64,000 nt of DNA, taken from NCBI RefSeq assembly GCF_003253745.1, contig NZ_MZXV01000051.1, positions 62,001 to 126,000 on the forward strand. The letters run 5' to 3'. The position numbers were made by a program, and so were the translations under genes. Numbering within the stretch: the first letter of the stretch is position 1; each line of letters begins with the position of its first letter. Below are positions 39,159 through 48,147 of this stretch, in pieces. Under the pieces are notes generated by a model, which was given only the letters and a program-made list of their open reading frames with translations, was not told where the DNA came from and ran no database searches. Source of the stretch: Mesorhizobium kowhaii. GTDB lineage: Bacteria > Pseudomonadota > Alphaproteobacteria > Rhizobiales > Rhizobiaceae.

Positions 39159-39626
39159 TCAAAACTGCGGGCTGCCTATCTGGCTGTAGTTGATGCCGCC
39201 GAAGCTGATGCCCAACAGGCCGGGAGCTGCCATCTTGCGCTTATGGCCATCGCGGCAGTCGAACACCGGCCACTCCGTCTGTCGGCAGGATATCTCGCGG
39301 CACATTCGGCTCAGGCAATCGCCCTCGGTGAGCAAGAACAAGCTGTTCCCGACGCGCCGAACCGTGCTTCCGTCATCGGAACGCCAGGTCCATGGAATGC
39401 GCAACGAGGAAACGAAATCGCCGACAAAGCCATCATTCCTGGAATGCGCGCTCAAGCTTGTTCGATAATGCGCCATGGACGCAGAATAGTCGGCCACAAC
39501 CGTCGGGCTATAGTAGGAAGCCATAGGATTCTCCGACTCGAGAAGATGCGTTCCCGCTTCGGCTTTCGCTTCGCCGGTGGCTACCAGCACCGATATCAGC
39601 AAAACAGCGACGATCATAAGAGGCAT
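39159..39626 (-). CDS. Small secreted protein of unknown function with a cysteine cluster
   Basis: 155 residues with a clear signal peptide (PLMIVAVLLISVLVATGEAKAEA), so the product should be exported. The second half holds four cysteines in a compact block (EGDCLSRMCREISCRQ and VFDCRDG), suggesting disulfides, and ends with GLLGISFGGINYSQIG. The coding region is less GC-rich and less codon-biased than the neighbours, so it may be a recent arrival. Weak overall evidence beyond the signal peptide and start codon; no family recognised. Confidence 0.55.
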   Translation of the reverse strand: MPLMIVAVLLISVLVATGEAKAEAGTHLLESENPMASYYSPTVVADYSASMAHYRTSLSAHSRNDGFVGDFVSSLRIPWTWRSDDGSTVRRVGNSLFLLTEGDCLSRMCREISCRQTEWPVFDCRDGHKRKMAAPGLLGISFGGINYSQIGSPQF

Positions 39627-39740
39627 CGTTGCACCATCTTCCAGGAGTGTCTCATCCCACCGCCCCAGCTAGTAGGCGGCAACCTCCAATCAGGACACGA
39701 AATTCTCTTAGACTCAATCTCTACCAGAGCGGATCATGGT

Positions 39741-40622
39741 CTAGGACGCGGCGATCTTCGCCGGTTGTGGCGCTTTTCGCTGCAGATTGAGCAGATTGCC
39801 CATCAGGATCAGCAGTGCGCCGCCGGCGGTGAAGGCGTCGATCTGCTCCTGATAGAGCAGCCAGCCGATCAGCGCCGACAGCGGCACGCGCAGGAAATCC
39901 ATCGGCGAAATGACGGTGGCATCGGCATAGGCAAGCGCACGGGCCATGCAGAAATGCGACGACATGCCAGTGAAGGCGATCAGCAGGATCCAGGGCCACA
40001 GCTCCAGCGGCGGGTTGCGCCACTCATAGAGCGCCGGGATGAGGCCGAGTGCCGACTGGATGATCAGCATCCAGAAGATGATGCGCACGACGCTGTCCGT
40101 GCGCGTCAGCGACTTGACCAGCACCAGCGATACGCCGAAACAGACGGCGGCACCGAGCACGACGAGATGTCCCGGATCGACGGCGCCGACACCGGGGCGC
40201 ACGATGATCACGACGCCGATCAGCCCCAGCACGATCGCTGCAAGCCGTGGCCGGGACAGCCTTTCGCCAAGAAAAGTCACCGCCAGGATAGCCGTCCAGA
40301 TCGGTGTGGTGAATTCGATCGAGATCAGCACGGCCAGCGGGATCAGCGTCAGCGCGTAGAGCCAGGCCGCCTGGCCGGTATAATGGATGACGTTGCGGGC
40401 GATGTGGGCGACGGGGCGCTGCGTGAGCATGGCTGCAAAGCCACCGCTCATCATCACCAGCGGCAGAAGGATGAAAAAGCCGATCACCGAGCGCAGTTCC
40501 AGCACCTGGAAGACGTTGAGCTCGGCTGTCGTGGCGCGGCCGGCGACCGACATCGCCAGGAACGAGGCGATCGACAGCGCCATCCAGAACGCGGCCTTGG
40601 GGATGGAGGGGGTAGGTACCAT
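39741..40622 (-). CDS. EamA/DMT family transporter
   Basis: 293 residues from the ATG at 40622. About ten membrane helices in two homologous EamA halves, each of five helices, are visible, for example AAFWMALSIASFLAMSVAG, RSVIGFFILLPLVMM and, in the second half, LLIAFTGMSSHFCMARALAYADAT and DFLRVPLSALIGWLLYQEQ. Members of this group export metabolites, often amino acids, but substrate prediction is not possible. Upstream ATG codons at 40673 and 40742 could extend it. Confidence 0.85.
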   Translation of the reverse strand: MVPTPSIPKAAFWMALSIASFLAMSVAGRATTAELNVFQVLELRSVIGFFILLPLVMMSGGFAAMLTQRPVAHIARNVIHYTGQAAWLYALTLIPLAVLISIEFTTPIWTAILAVTFLGERLSRPRLAAIVLGLIGVVIIVRPGVGAVDPGHLVVLGAAVCFGVSLVLVKSLTRTDSVVRIIFWMLIIQSALGLIPALYEWRNPPLELWPWILLIAFTGMSSHFCMARALAYADATVISPMDFLRVPLSALIGWLLYQEQIDAFTAGGALLILMGNLLNLQRKAPQPAKIAAS

Positions 40623-40806
40623 GCCCGCTATCTCGCAGGCCGGGGCCATTGCCGCAATCGCTAGCCGCTGCATTCTTCTGGGCCAGCCGTAACGGCTGGA
40701 TGTTGCAGAACGTCCTGTTCGAGGCGGAACCTGATACGGCAACGGGCGTTGAGTCCCGATATTCTATCTGCGGAACTGCCTTTGCAACATCGACAAGGAG
40801 AGTTTC

Positions 40807-41313
40807 ATGAAACCATTCGCGCAGTTCGCGCTTGCCGGCTGTCTGTTGTTTGCAGCAGGCACCGCACATGCCGATGAGGCCAAGTTTCTCCAGTCGTTCA
40901 ATGGCAATTTCGCTGGCAAGGGTACTGTCCAGGTGACCACCGATGTGCCGAACGCTAGTGTGTCCTGCAGCTTCAAGTCGAATGCGACCTCAACCTCACT
41001 CTCGCTGGATGGCAATTGCCGCGGTCTCGTCTTGGTAACCCGGGCCATCAGCGCCAACTTGAAGGTCACAGGTGCGAAGTACAACGGCATCTATGTCGGG
41101 TCTCGCACCGGGCCGGCACAGCTGAATGGCAGCCGCTCCGGCAACGCGATCAATCTCGGCATTGGCTGGGCCAAGGAGGTCAACGGTGATCGAAAGGCGC
41201 GGATGACGGTCGAGAAGAGGGGCGAGAACGGCATCCGGCTGACGGTCACCGACACCGACCCGAAAACCGGCAAGAGCGTGGTGACGAGCCGGATCGATCT
41301 GCAGCGCACCTGA
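40807..41313 (+). CDS. Small exported protein of unknown function
   Basis: 168 residues. A strong ribosome site (AAGGAGAG) precedes the ATG. Signal peptide KPFAQFALAGCLLFAAGTAHADEA with probable cleavage after AHA, so the mature protein is periplasmic. The rest is a Gly/Thr/Ser-rich beta-strand pattern (FNGNFAGKGTVQVTTDVPNASVSCSF, RTGPAQLNGSRSGNAINLGIGW) with two cysteines, looking like a small beta-barrel or lipocalin-like protein. No function known. Its stop is followed within seven bases by the long palindromic repeat. Confidence 0.78.
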   Translation: MKPFAQFALAGCLLFAAGTAHADEAKFLQSFNGNFAGKGTVQVTTDVPNASVSCSFKSNATSTSLSLDGNCRGLVLVTRAISANLKVTGAKYNGIYVGSRTGPAQLNGSRSGNAINLGIGWAKEVNGDRKARMTVEKRGENGIRLTVTDTDPKTGKSVVTSRIDLQRT

Positions 41314-41319
41314 CAGGTA

Positions 41320-41453
41320 TGTTGATATTCAGGTGATGCCGGCCTGCGAACGGTGATTTCCTGCGCTTCCGGTGTTCACGTACTTTAAGTACGCTCCGCT
41401 CCGGTTCTCGAAAACCGCCATTCTCGGCTCGGCCTGACCTGAATCTCAACACA
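41320..41453. repeat. Palindromic intergenic repeat, long form (family 1)
   Basis: Outer arms TGTTGATATTCAGGT (41320) and, on the other strand, TGTTGAGATTCAGGT (from 41451) match the arms of the copy at 7092-7156. Inside lie second arms GCGAACGGTGATTT and AAAACCGCCATTCTC, and a perfect central palindrome CGTACTTTAAGTACG (41379-41393). It lies between a plus-strand gene and the convergent dinB, so it could close both transcripts. The nested-hairpin design and two sizes suggest a short repetitive element; transposase-related sequence was not seen. Confidence 0.8.
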
Positions 41454-41476
41454 CCCGATATGCAAGGCCAGCAAGG

Positions 41477-42793
41477 TCAGTCCTCGAGAGGCTCCGGCGG
41501 GTGGGCGTCGCGGCCCTTGCCGAATGTATAGCCGGTTTCCACCGCCCTGCGGCCGAACTTGTCGCGCAGGGCATCGATGGCGCCTTCGGCCATGGCGCGT
41601 TTGCGCGACTGGACGTCGACAAGATCGGGCGGGTCGGCCTTGTGGTCGTCCGAGAGGTCGCTGACGCCGATGCCGAGCAGCCGATATTTCGTGCCGTCGG
41701 TTTCCTTGCGCAGAAGCTCCACCCCGGTCTGAAAGATGCGATCGGCGAGCCGGGTCGGGTCGCCGAGCTGGCGGTTGCGCGTGCGCAGCTTGAAATCCTG
41801 GGTCTTCAGCTTCAGCACCACGGTGCGCCCGGCGATGCCGGATTTCTTCAGCCGTGCCGAGACCTTCTCCGACAGCCCCCTCAGTACCGCGACGAGCTCA
41901 TCGAGCGAGGCGATGTCGGTGTCGAAGGTGGTTTCGGCCGATACGCTCTTGGCATCCTGGTCGGGATCGACGCGGCGAACGTCCTCGCCGCGCGAAAGGT
42001 GGTAGAGCCGGTCGCCCATCGTGCCGTAACGGCGCATCAGGTCGCCACGATCCATCTGCTGCAGCTGACCGATGGTGCGGATACCGTCGCGCTCCAGCGT
42101 GGCGTTGAACGCCTTGCCGACACCCCAGATCATGGTCACCGGCTGCGCTGCCAGGAAGCCGACCGCCTCGGCCTCGCCGATGATCGAGAAGCCGCGCGGC
42201 TTGCGGAAATCCGACGCCATCTTGGCGAGGAACTTGCAGTAGGACAGGCCAGCCGAAACAGTGATGCCGATCTCCTTCTCGACCGCCAGCGCGAAACGCG
42301 CGAGCACCACTGCCGGCGGCAGACCGTGCAGCCGTTCGGTGCCGGCGAGGTCGAGAAACGCCTCGTCGATCGACAGCGGCTCGACCAGCGGCGTCAGCGC
42401 CTGCATCATGGCGCGCACCTCGCGGCCGACGCGTACGTATTTTTCCATATTGGGGCTGATGACGACCGCCTCGGGACAGGCTTCGAGCGCCTTGAACATC
42501 GGCATTGCCGAGCGCACGCCCTGGATGCGGGCGATGTAGCAAGCGGTGGAGACGACGCCGCGCTTGCCGCCGCCGATGATCAACGGCTTGTCCTTGAGCG
42601 CCGGGTTGTCGCGCTTTTCGATCGCCGCATAGAAGGCGTCGCAATCGATATGGGCCAGATGCAGCCGGTAGAGCTCGGGATGGCGCGCCAGCCGGGGGCT
42701 GCCGCAGCGTTCGCAGCGGCGCGTCTGGCTGCGCTGAAACGTCAGGCAGTCGCGGCAAAAACCGTGATCGGGATTGTTGACAGGGGCCGCCAT
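41477..42793 (-). CDS. dinB: DNA polymerase IV (DinB, Y-family) with N-terminal zinc ribbon
   Basis: 438-residue translesion polymerase. The Y-family active site shows HIDCDAFYA (Asp50, Asp52) and LSIDEAFLD. The helix-hairpin-helix and little-finger regions follow, including TIGQLQQMDRGDL. Before the palm lies a small Cys4 segment, CRDC and CERC (Cys13, 16, 27, 30). That extension is unlike the E. coli enzyme, though related forms exist in alphaproteobacteria. The start ATG at 42793 lies 77 bases from the divergent GNAT gene; a longer start (42850) has no support. Damage-inducible control is likely but no SOS box was recognised. Confidence 0.95.
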   Translation of the reverse strand: MAAPVNNPDHGFCRDCLTFQRSQTRRCERCGSPRLARHPELYRLHLAHIDCDAFYAAIEKRDNPALKDKPLIIGGGKRGVVSTACYIARIQGVRSAMPMFKALEACPEAVVISPNMEKYVRVGREVRAMMQALTPLVEPLSIDEAFLDLAGTERLHGLPPAVVLARFALAVEKEIGITVSAGLSYCKFLAKMASDFRKPRGFSIIGEAEAVGFLAAQPVTMIWGVGKAFNATLERDGIRTIGQLQQMDRGDLMRRYGTMGDRLYHLSRGEDVRRVDPDQDAKSVSAETTFDTDIASLDELVAVLRGLSEKVSARLKKSGIAGRTVVLKLKTQDFKLRTRNRQLGDPTRLADRIFQTGVELLRKETDGTKYRLLGIGVSDLSDDHKADPPDLVDVQSRKRAMAEGAIDALRDKFGRRAVETGYTFGKGRDAHPPEPLED

Positions 42794-42870
42794 CGCTGCG
42801 AACATAAAGAGAACAGAAGCAATGGTACGACAGTGCAGGGCCTGCGACAAGGCTGGCCTGGGGAGAACTC

Positions 42871-43446
42871 ATGAGCACGACCATAGCGCCGCTGGCGCCC
42901 GAACTCTGGGCGGATTTCGAGGACCTCTTCGGCAAGCAGGGCGCCTGTTATGGCTGCTGGTGCACGCATTTCCGGCTGGCGCCGGCGGTGCGCCGCGAAA
43001 GCAGCCGGGAACGCAACAAGGACCACATCAAGGCGCGCATTGAAGCCGGCCCGCCGCCTGGCCTGGTGGCATTCGAAGACGGCAAGGCGGTCGGCTGGAT
43101 GCAGATCGGACCCCGCGCCGACGTGCCCGAATGGAACAATCAGGGCAGGGGCTCGGCACCCGTCGATCCCGCTGACGCCATGGATCCGGCCGTCTGGGCG
43201 ATCTCCTGTTTCTTCATCCGCACCAAGGCGCGTGGCAGGGGCATCACGCATCGCCTGGTCGAAGGGGGTGTCGATTTCGCCCGCAGGAACGGCGCCCGGC
43301 TGGTCGAAGCCTGTCCGATAGACCTGTCCCGGGATTCGCGTTCGATCGGCCTGTTCGTCGGCTCGTCGCGGGTCTTCGAGAAGGCCGGTTTCGAGCGGCT
43401 TGTCGAGCGCAAGGCCGGCAGGCCGTTGATGCGGCTTGTGCTATAA
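42871..43446 (+). CDS. GNAT family N-acetyltransferase
   Basis: 191 residues with a ribosome site GGGGAG five to seven bases upstream. The N-terminal part has CYGCWCTHF, and the acetyl-CoA-binding region is FFIRTKARGRGITHRLVEGGVDFAR (the R-x-x-G-x-G/A pattern) followed by VFEKAGFERL near the end. The substrate is not predictable. It is divergent from dinB and followed by a repeat unit before the next plus-strand gene. Confidence 0.83.
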   Translation: MSTTIAPLAPELWADFEDLFGKQGACYGCWCTHFRLAPAVRRESSRERNKDHIKARIEAGPPPGLVAFEDGKAVGWMQIGPRADVPEWNNQGRGSAPVDPADAMDPAVWAISCFFIRTKARGRGITHRLVEGGVDFARRNGARLVEACPIDLSRDSRSIGLFVGSSRVFEKAGFERLVERKAGRPLMRLVL

Positions 43447-43531
43447 CCAGCCTTTCCGCCTTGGCAGCGTTGTTGATCTTACCTTGCGGTTGTAGCGGTA
43501 ATTTCATACCAGACGTACGAGGCGCTCCTTC

Positions 43532-43611
43532 TAAAAGCGCATGCGCTTTAGGTTTTTGTTTTTATGCATGTCGTTCTCCCAAAACGGGGCCCACTTTTGG
43601 GCGACATGCAT
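43532..43611. repeat. Palindromic intergenic element, two hairpins (family 2)
   Basis: A short hairpin TAAAAGCGCATGCGCTTTA (43532-43550) is followed by the ATGCATGTCG ... CGACATGCAT hairpin (43564-43611), the same two modules that end the element at 21359-21531, in the same order and spacing. It ends 21 bases before the next start codon, so it lies in the 5' leader of the gene at 43633. Confidence 0.78.
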
Positions 43612-43632
43612 TAGGTCAAACGGAGAATTCGC

Positions 43633-45183
43633 GTGAACCGTGCCCTGCCATTCGTTTTCCTTCTTGCATTGAGCGCGCCTGCTTTCGGCCAGACCGTCGA
43701 CAGCCAGGGCGCGAAGCAATTGTCGGAGGATCTGTCCCGCTATGTCGGCAAACAGGCGCTCGACAAAGGCATTCTGAAGATTTCGCTCGAGGGCGACGCC
43801 TACAAGATCGCGTTTGATTTCAAGGCGCTTGCCGCATCATTGCTCGATCAGAAGCTGCTGAAATTAGACGTTGCGCCCTATGCCCTGATGGTCAAGCCGC
43901 GCAGCGACGGATCCTGGGATGTCTCGATGGATTTTTCGCAGAGCGCCTCCTTCGAGTTCAACGGGCCTGAGGGTCTGCAAAGCACGCAGTTTTCGATCAA
44001 GGACGGCAAGGGTTCGGGCGTCTATGACCCCAACCTGGCGGCCTTCACCAGCGGCACCAGCTCGATGGCCGGCATGACGATGGCATCGAAGGATGCCAAG
44101 CAGCACATGGAAGCGAGCACCGGCGCCGGTACTGCGACGATCGCGGCGACCAAGTCCGCGACCGGCGGCGTCGATTTCACAACCTCGCAAAAGGTGTCTG
44201 ATTTCGTCGAAACGATCAATTTCGACGATCCCGAAAGCGGGCTGAAATTCCCGGTCAACGTCAAATCGCCGGAACTGTCGGTCGAGGCCAGCGGCACGGG
44301 GGTGCGGACAAAGCCGCTGCTCGATCTCCAGGCATTTGCCGTGGCCAATGGAGACGAGGCGAAGCTGAAGGCAAACCAGGCGCAACTCAAATCGCTTCTA
44401 CTCGCAGCCTTGCCGGTTTGGGAGCATGTCGAGGGAACCTACGGCTTCAAGGATTTCACGGTGGAAAGCCCGGTCGGCAATTTCGGCGCGACGCAGCTCA
44501 GCACTGCGTTCGGGTCCGACGGCGTCGCCCAGAACGGCAAGATCACCTATGCCATCAAGGCGTCGGGGCTGACCGTGCCGCAACAGCTTCTGCCAAGCTG
44601 GAGCGTGGCGCTGCTGCCCACCGATGTCGACCTGAACTTCGGCGGCGCCAACATCGATCTCGACAGCATGGCGAAGAAGGCGATCGAAGCCTTTGATCTC
44701 AATCAGGATCCGCCGCTGTCGGCTGATTTCGGCGACAAGCTTAAAGCCGACTTCATGGCCAAGACGCCGAAGGTCGTCATCGGCCACAGCACCGTGAAGA
44801 ACAAGGATACGGAGATCGCTCTGGAAGGCGAGATGACCTTCCCCGGCGAGAAGCCGGAGGCAAACATGACGGTCGACGTCACCGGTTTCGACAAGCTCGT
44901 CGAGGGCCTGCAGACGGCGGCAAAGTCGGAACCGGAGGTGGCGCAGTACGTACCTGCCGCTCTCATGGTGAAGGGTTTTGGCAAGACGCTGCCCGATGGA
45001 CGCATCGAATGGGTCGTCAACGCCAAGGCCGACGGTTCGGTTATTGTCAACGGTGTCATGGTCAAGCCGGCCGATCCGGCCGTGGACGACAGCGTCGATG
45101 ATGGTGACAGCGGCGACGATGACAGCGGGGACGACAGCGGCGGAAATGCCAACGGCGGGGCGGGCGCGAAACTTAGCCCTTGA
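43633..45183 (+). CDS. Large exported protein of unknown function with acidic tail
   Basis: 516 residues starting at a GTG (GGAGA seven bases upstream). A signal peptide (NRALPFVFLLALSAPAFGQ) is followed by a long, repeat-poor, Lys/Asp-rich region with many short beta strands (for example SDGSWDVSMDFSQSASFEF). The C-terminal 40 residues are extremely acidic, a run of Asp, Gly and Ser such as DDGDSGDDDSGDD, reminiscent of calcium-binding or cell-surface tails. It resembles DUF2125-like periplasmic proteins in style, but this was not verified. The start lies 21 bases after a family 2 repeat, so its leader RNA would form hairpins. Function unknown. Confidence 0.75.
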   Translation: MNRALPFVFLLALSAPAFGQTVDSQGAKQLSEDLSRYVGKQALDKGILKISLEGDAYKIAFDFKALAASLLDQKLLKLDVAPYALMVKPRSDGSWDVSMDFSQSASFEFNGPEGLQSTQFSIKDGKGSGVYDPNLAAFTSGTSSMAGMTMASKDAKQHMEASTGAGTATIAATKSATGGVDFTTSQKVSDFVETINFDDPESGLKFPVNVKSPELSVEASGTGVRTKPLLDLQAFAVANGDEAKLKANQAQLKSLLLAALPVWEHVEGTYGFKDFTVESPVGNFGATQLSTAFGSDGVAQNGKITYAIKASGLTVPQQLLPSWSVALLPTDVDLNFGGANIDLDSMAKKAIEAFDLNQDPPLSADFGDKLKADFMAKTPKVVIGHSTVKNKDTEIALEGEMTFPGEKPEANMTVDVTGFDKLVEGLQTAAKSEPEVAQYVPAALMVKGFGKTLPDGRIEWVVNAKADGSVIVNGVMVKPADPAVDDSVDDGDSGDDDSGDDSGGNANGGAGAKLSP

Positions 45184-45194
45184 TAGGCTAGCTT

Positions 45195-45848
45195 TCAGAG
45201 CCCCAGCGCGATCGCAATCTTCGGCGCGGCTTCGTGCCAATCCTGCACGACGATGATGTCGTCCGGCACCGGCGGCAGGAATGCGCGCAGCGAATTGTCG
45301 GCCATTAGATGGAACAGACTGGCGTCGGCGACGGATACCCGCACCGATGCCAGATTGTGCGGCTGGTCGTCGACGAAGACCACTGGCCGGCCGGTCTTGC
45401 CGCGAAGCCTGGCCACTGCCGGTCCCTTGGCCATTTCAGTGGTCAGGAGCGGGTAGCTCAGCCCGAGGGCATCGAGATGGGCACGACGTGCGGCACGGTG
45501 CTTGTGCGGCATGGCCGTCAGCAAAATGATCTCGGCGCGATCGCCCAGTCCCGCCAAGGCATCCGCGGCGCCGTCGGTGATGCTCTGCCAGTCGGCTTGG
45601 GCATCAAAGAAATCGCCCAGAAGTGCTGTGACTTCGGGCTGTTCGATCAGGCGACCGCTCGCCGTCTCGGCAATGTTGCCGGTCAGGCGGAACGAGGCCA
45701 GCGTCAGGCCGAAACCGCGCGCCTTGAGGAAATTCGGGAAGGGGCGGATGAATTCGAGCACCACATCGTCGACGTCGAGCACCAGCAGCGGACGGCCGTC
45801 GGCCGCCAGTTCCTCGATCTGGCGTGCGGTTTCGGGATCATCGCTCAT
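45195..45848 (-). CDS. HAD superfamily phosphatase-like protein
   Basis: 217 residues with the HAD motifs in order: LLVLDVDDVVLEF (motif I, DxD), IILLTAMPHKH (motif II-like), and VVFVDDQPHNLASV (motif IV). Probably a small-molecule or protein phosphatase in the cytoplasm. The start ATG overlaps the DUF3572 stop by four bases (ATGA), so it is co-translated with that gene. Substrate unknown. Confidence 0.85.
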   Translation of the reverse strand: MSDDPETARQIEELAADGRPLLVLDVDDVVLEFIRPFPNFLKARGFGLTLASFRLTGNIAETASGRLIEQPEVTALLGDFFDAQADWQSITDGAADALAGLGDRAEIILLTAMPHKHRAARRAHLDALGLSYPLLTTEMAKGPAVARLRGKTGRPVVFVDDQPHNLASVRVSVADASLFHLMADNSLRAFLPPVPDDIIVVQDWHEAAPKIAIALGL

Positions 45849-46144
45849 ATGGAATGCTCATGGTTGTCGTCGCCCAGCGGCAGCGCCCGCAAGGCCTTAC
45901 CGACCGCTGCCGGTGGCGTGCCGGTTTCCTCGGCAAAGCGCATCAGCGTCGGCTCGTGGGCGAGAATGAACTGCAGGACACCGGCCAGGAATCCCGGTTC
46001 GCCGGCGGCCTTGCGGATCGAATGCGCCTCTATGCCGGTGATCGCCAGAAAGCGCGGCAACAGTTCTGGATCGGAAGCGACGAAGCCCAGAGCCTTCACG
46101 GCAATGTTTTCCGCTTCTTCGCGCATTGACGCTGCGTTTGCCAT
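45845..46144 (-). CDS. DUF3572 family protein
   Basis: 99 residues of the small alphaproteobacterial DUF3572 family (AENIAVKALGFVASDPELLPRFLAITGI then FLAGVLQFILAHEPTLMRF). The ATG at 46144 follows AAGGT; a GTG one codon earlier is a weaker choice. All helical, cytoplasmic, of unknown function. Linked to the HAD gene by overlap, and divergent from divK, next to which it is often found in rhizobia. Confidence 0.88.
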   Translation of the reverse strand: MANAASMREEAENIAVKALGFVASDPELLPRFLAITGIEAHSIRKAAGEPGFLAGVLQFILAHEPTLMRFAEETGTPPAAVGKALRALPLGDDNHEHSI

Positions 46145-46368
46145 CACTACCTTCGGTGTGTGGAATGAGTCTCTCCCGCAGTAATGGCAAGAGATGCTTG
46201 CGGCAAGCCATTAGAGCGGCGCCCGAGGTGGAATCCAGACAGCTTTTTGCCCCACGGATTTCCGTTTCGTCAATCATATTGCCGTAGAGTGAAGCAGGGT
46301 TTGGTGCGTTTTGAGATGGACGCATGACGGTCGCCTTCGAGCGGAAGGACGGCCGGGACGGGATATCG

Positions 46369-46740
46369 ATGCCGAAGAAGGTCATGATCGTCGAGGACAA
46401 TGAGCTCAACATGAAGCTCTTTCGGGACCTCATCGAAGCGAGCGGCTACGAGACCGTGCGCACCCGCAACGGTCTGGAAGCGCTCGATCTGGCGCGCCAG
46501 CACCGGCCGGATCTCATCCTGATGGATATCCAGTTGCCTGAAGTGTCGGGGTTGGAGGTGACCAAATGGCTGAAGGAGGACGACGAGCTGCACGTCATCC
46601 CAGTCATCGCGGTCACCGCCTTCGCAATGAAGGGTGACGAGGAACGCATCCGCCAGGGTGGCTGCGAGGCCTATATTTCGAAGCCGATCTCGGTGCCGCG
46701 TTTCATCGAAACCATCAAATCCTATTTGGGCGATGCGTAA
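46369..46740 (+). CDS. divK: Single-domain response regulator DivK
   Basis: 123-residue receiver domain (start KKVMIVEDNELNMKLF; phosphorylated Asp53 in LILMDIQLP; Thr and Lys at TAFAMKG and ISKPIS). DivK acts in the phosphorelay controlling CtrA and cell polarity, without a DNA-binding domain. The ATG at 46369 gives the usual length and follows GGGACGGG; a 15-residue longer frame exists from 46324. It is followed 33 bases later by pleD, the canonical pair of alphaproteobacteria. Confidence 0.95.
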   Translation: MPKKVMIVEDNELNMKLFRDLIEASGYETVRTRNGLEALDLARQHRPDLILMDIQLPEVSGLEVTKWLKEDDELHVIPVIAVTAFAMKGDEERIRQGGCEAYISKPISVPRFIETIKSYLGDA

Positions 46741-46773
46741 TGTGCCCTCTCAGCCGAGCCGGAGCCTTGTGAA

Positions 46774-48147
46774 ATGACTGCACGGATCCTCGTCGTCGAC
46801 GACATCCCTGCCAATGTGCGGCTGCTGGAGGTCCGGCTGCTGGCCGAATATTTCGAGGTGCTGACCGCCACCAACGGGCCGGATGCCATCGAGACCTGCG
46901 AGAATGGCAAGGTCGATGTCGTGCTGCTCGACGCGATGATGCCCGACATGGACGGGTTCGAGGTCTGCCGGCGGCTGAAGAGCGACCCGGCAACGTCGCA
47001 CATTCCGGTGGTGATGATCACCGCGCTCGACCAGGTCTCCGACCGCGTGCGCGGGCTCGAAGCCGGCGCCGACGACTTCCTGACCAAGCCGGTCAACGAC
47101 CTGCAGTTGATGACGCGCGTCAAGAGCCTGGTCCGGCTGAAGTCGCTGACCGATGAGTTGCGGCTGCGCGCCTCGACGACGCGTAACATCGGCATCGAAG
47201 AACTGCTGAGCCGCAATTTCGCCTCCGAGGACACAGCGCCGAAAGTGCTTTTGATCGACGAGCGCATATCCTCGGTCGAGCGCATCCAGAAGATGCTGCG
47301 CGACCGCGCCGACCTCGACGTCACCAGCGATCCGCATGCCGGCTTCTTCCAGGCCGCCGAGACGTCCTACGAATGCGTGATGATCTCGACGGCCTTTGCC
47401 AATTTCGATCCGCTCCGGCTCTGTTCGCAGTTGCGGTCTCTCGACCGCACCCGTTTCGTCCCGATCATCCTGCTCGCGGAGGCGGGCGAGGAGGAGCGCA
47501 TCATCCGTGGCCTCGAGCTCGGCATCAACGACTATCTGATGCGGCCGATCGACCAGCAGGAACTGACGGCACGGTTGCGCACCCAGGTGCGCCGCAAGCG
47601 CTACAACGACCAGCTGCGCGCCAGCGTCACCCAAACCATCGAAATGGCGGTGACCGACGGGCTGACCGGGCTGCACAACCGCCGCTATCTCGACAGCCAT
47701 CTGCAGACGCTGTTCGATCGCGCCGTGGCGCGGCGGCGGCCGCTGTCGGTGATGATCACCGATCTCGACCGTTTCAAGTCGATCAACGACGCGCACGGCC
47801 ATGACGGCGGCGACGAGGTGTTGCGGGAATTTGCGCGACGGCTGCGCAAGAACGTCCGCGGTATCGACCTTGCCTGCCGCTTTGGCGGCGAGGAGTTCGT
47901 CGTGGTGATGCCGGACACTGAGGGTTCGGTGGCCGAGAAGGTGGCAGAACGCATTCGCGCCGAAATCGCCCAGGCGCCTTTTGCCATCGGCCCGGACGGC
48001 AAGACGATCGAAGTCACGGTCAGCGTCGGCGTGTCGTCGGTGCTAAAGGGGATGGATACGGTGGCGGCGCTGATGAAACGCGCCGACCTCGCGCTCTACG
48101 AAGCCAAGAGCGGCGGCCGCAACCGCGTCGTCGCCAAGGCGGCGTGA
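46774..48147 (+). CDS. pleD: Response regulator diguanylate cyclase PleD
   Basis: 457 residues: receiver 1 with phospho-acceptor Asp53 (LLDAMMPDMDG), receiver 2 without the acceptor Asp (degenerate), then a GGDEF domain from about residue 290. The active site is RFGGEEF (Gly371-Phe375) and the inhibitory I-site RGID lies upstream, so it should be product-inhibited, unlike the diguanylate cyclase at 20134. PleD makes c-di-GMP at the stalked or old pole during the cell cycle when phosphorylated. Directly downstream of divK. Confidence 0.95.
   Translation: MTARILVVDDIPANVRLLEVRLLAEYFEVLTATNGPDAIETCENGKVDVVLLDAMMPDMDGFEVCRRLKSDPATSHIPVVMITALDQVSDRVRGLEAGADDFLTKPVNDLQLMTRVKSLVRLKSLTDELRLRASTTRNIGIEELLSRNFASEDTAPKVLLIDERISSVERIQKMLRDRADLDVTSDPHAGFFQAAETSYECVMISTAFANFDPLRLCSQLRSLDRTRFVPIILLAEAGEEERIIRGLELGINDYLMRPIDQQELTARLRTQVRRKRYNDQLRASVTQTIEMAVTDGLTGLHNRRYLDSHLQTLFDRAVARRRPLSVMITDLDRFKSINDAHGHDGGDEVLREFARRLRKNVRGIDLACRFGGEEFVVVMPDTEGSVAEKVAERIRAEIAQAPFAIGPDGKTIEVTVSVGVSSVLKGMDTVAALMKRADLALYEAKSGGRNRVVAKAA

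Noticed and set aside
38679..40664. 661-codon plus-strand frame over the channel, small secreted ORF and DMT gene
   Set aside because: Crosses three separate genes on both strands and reads as low-complexity sequence.
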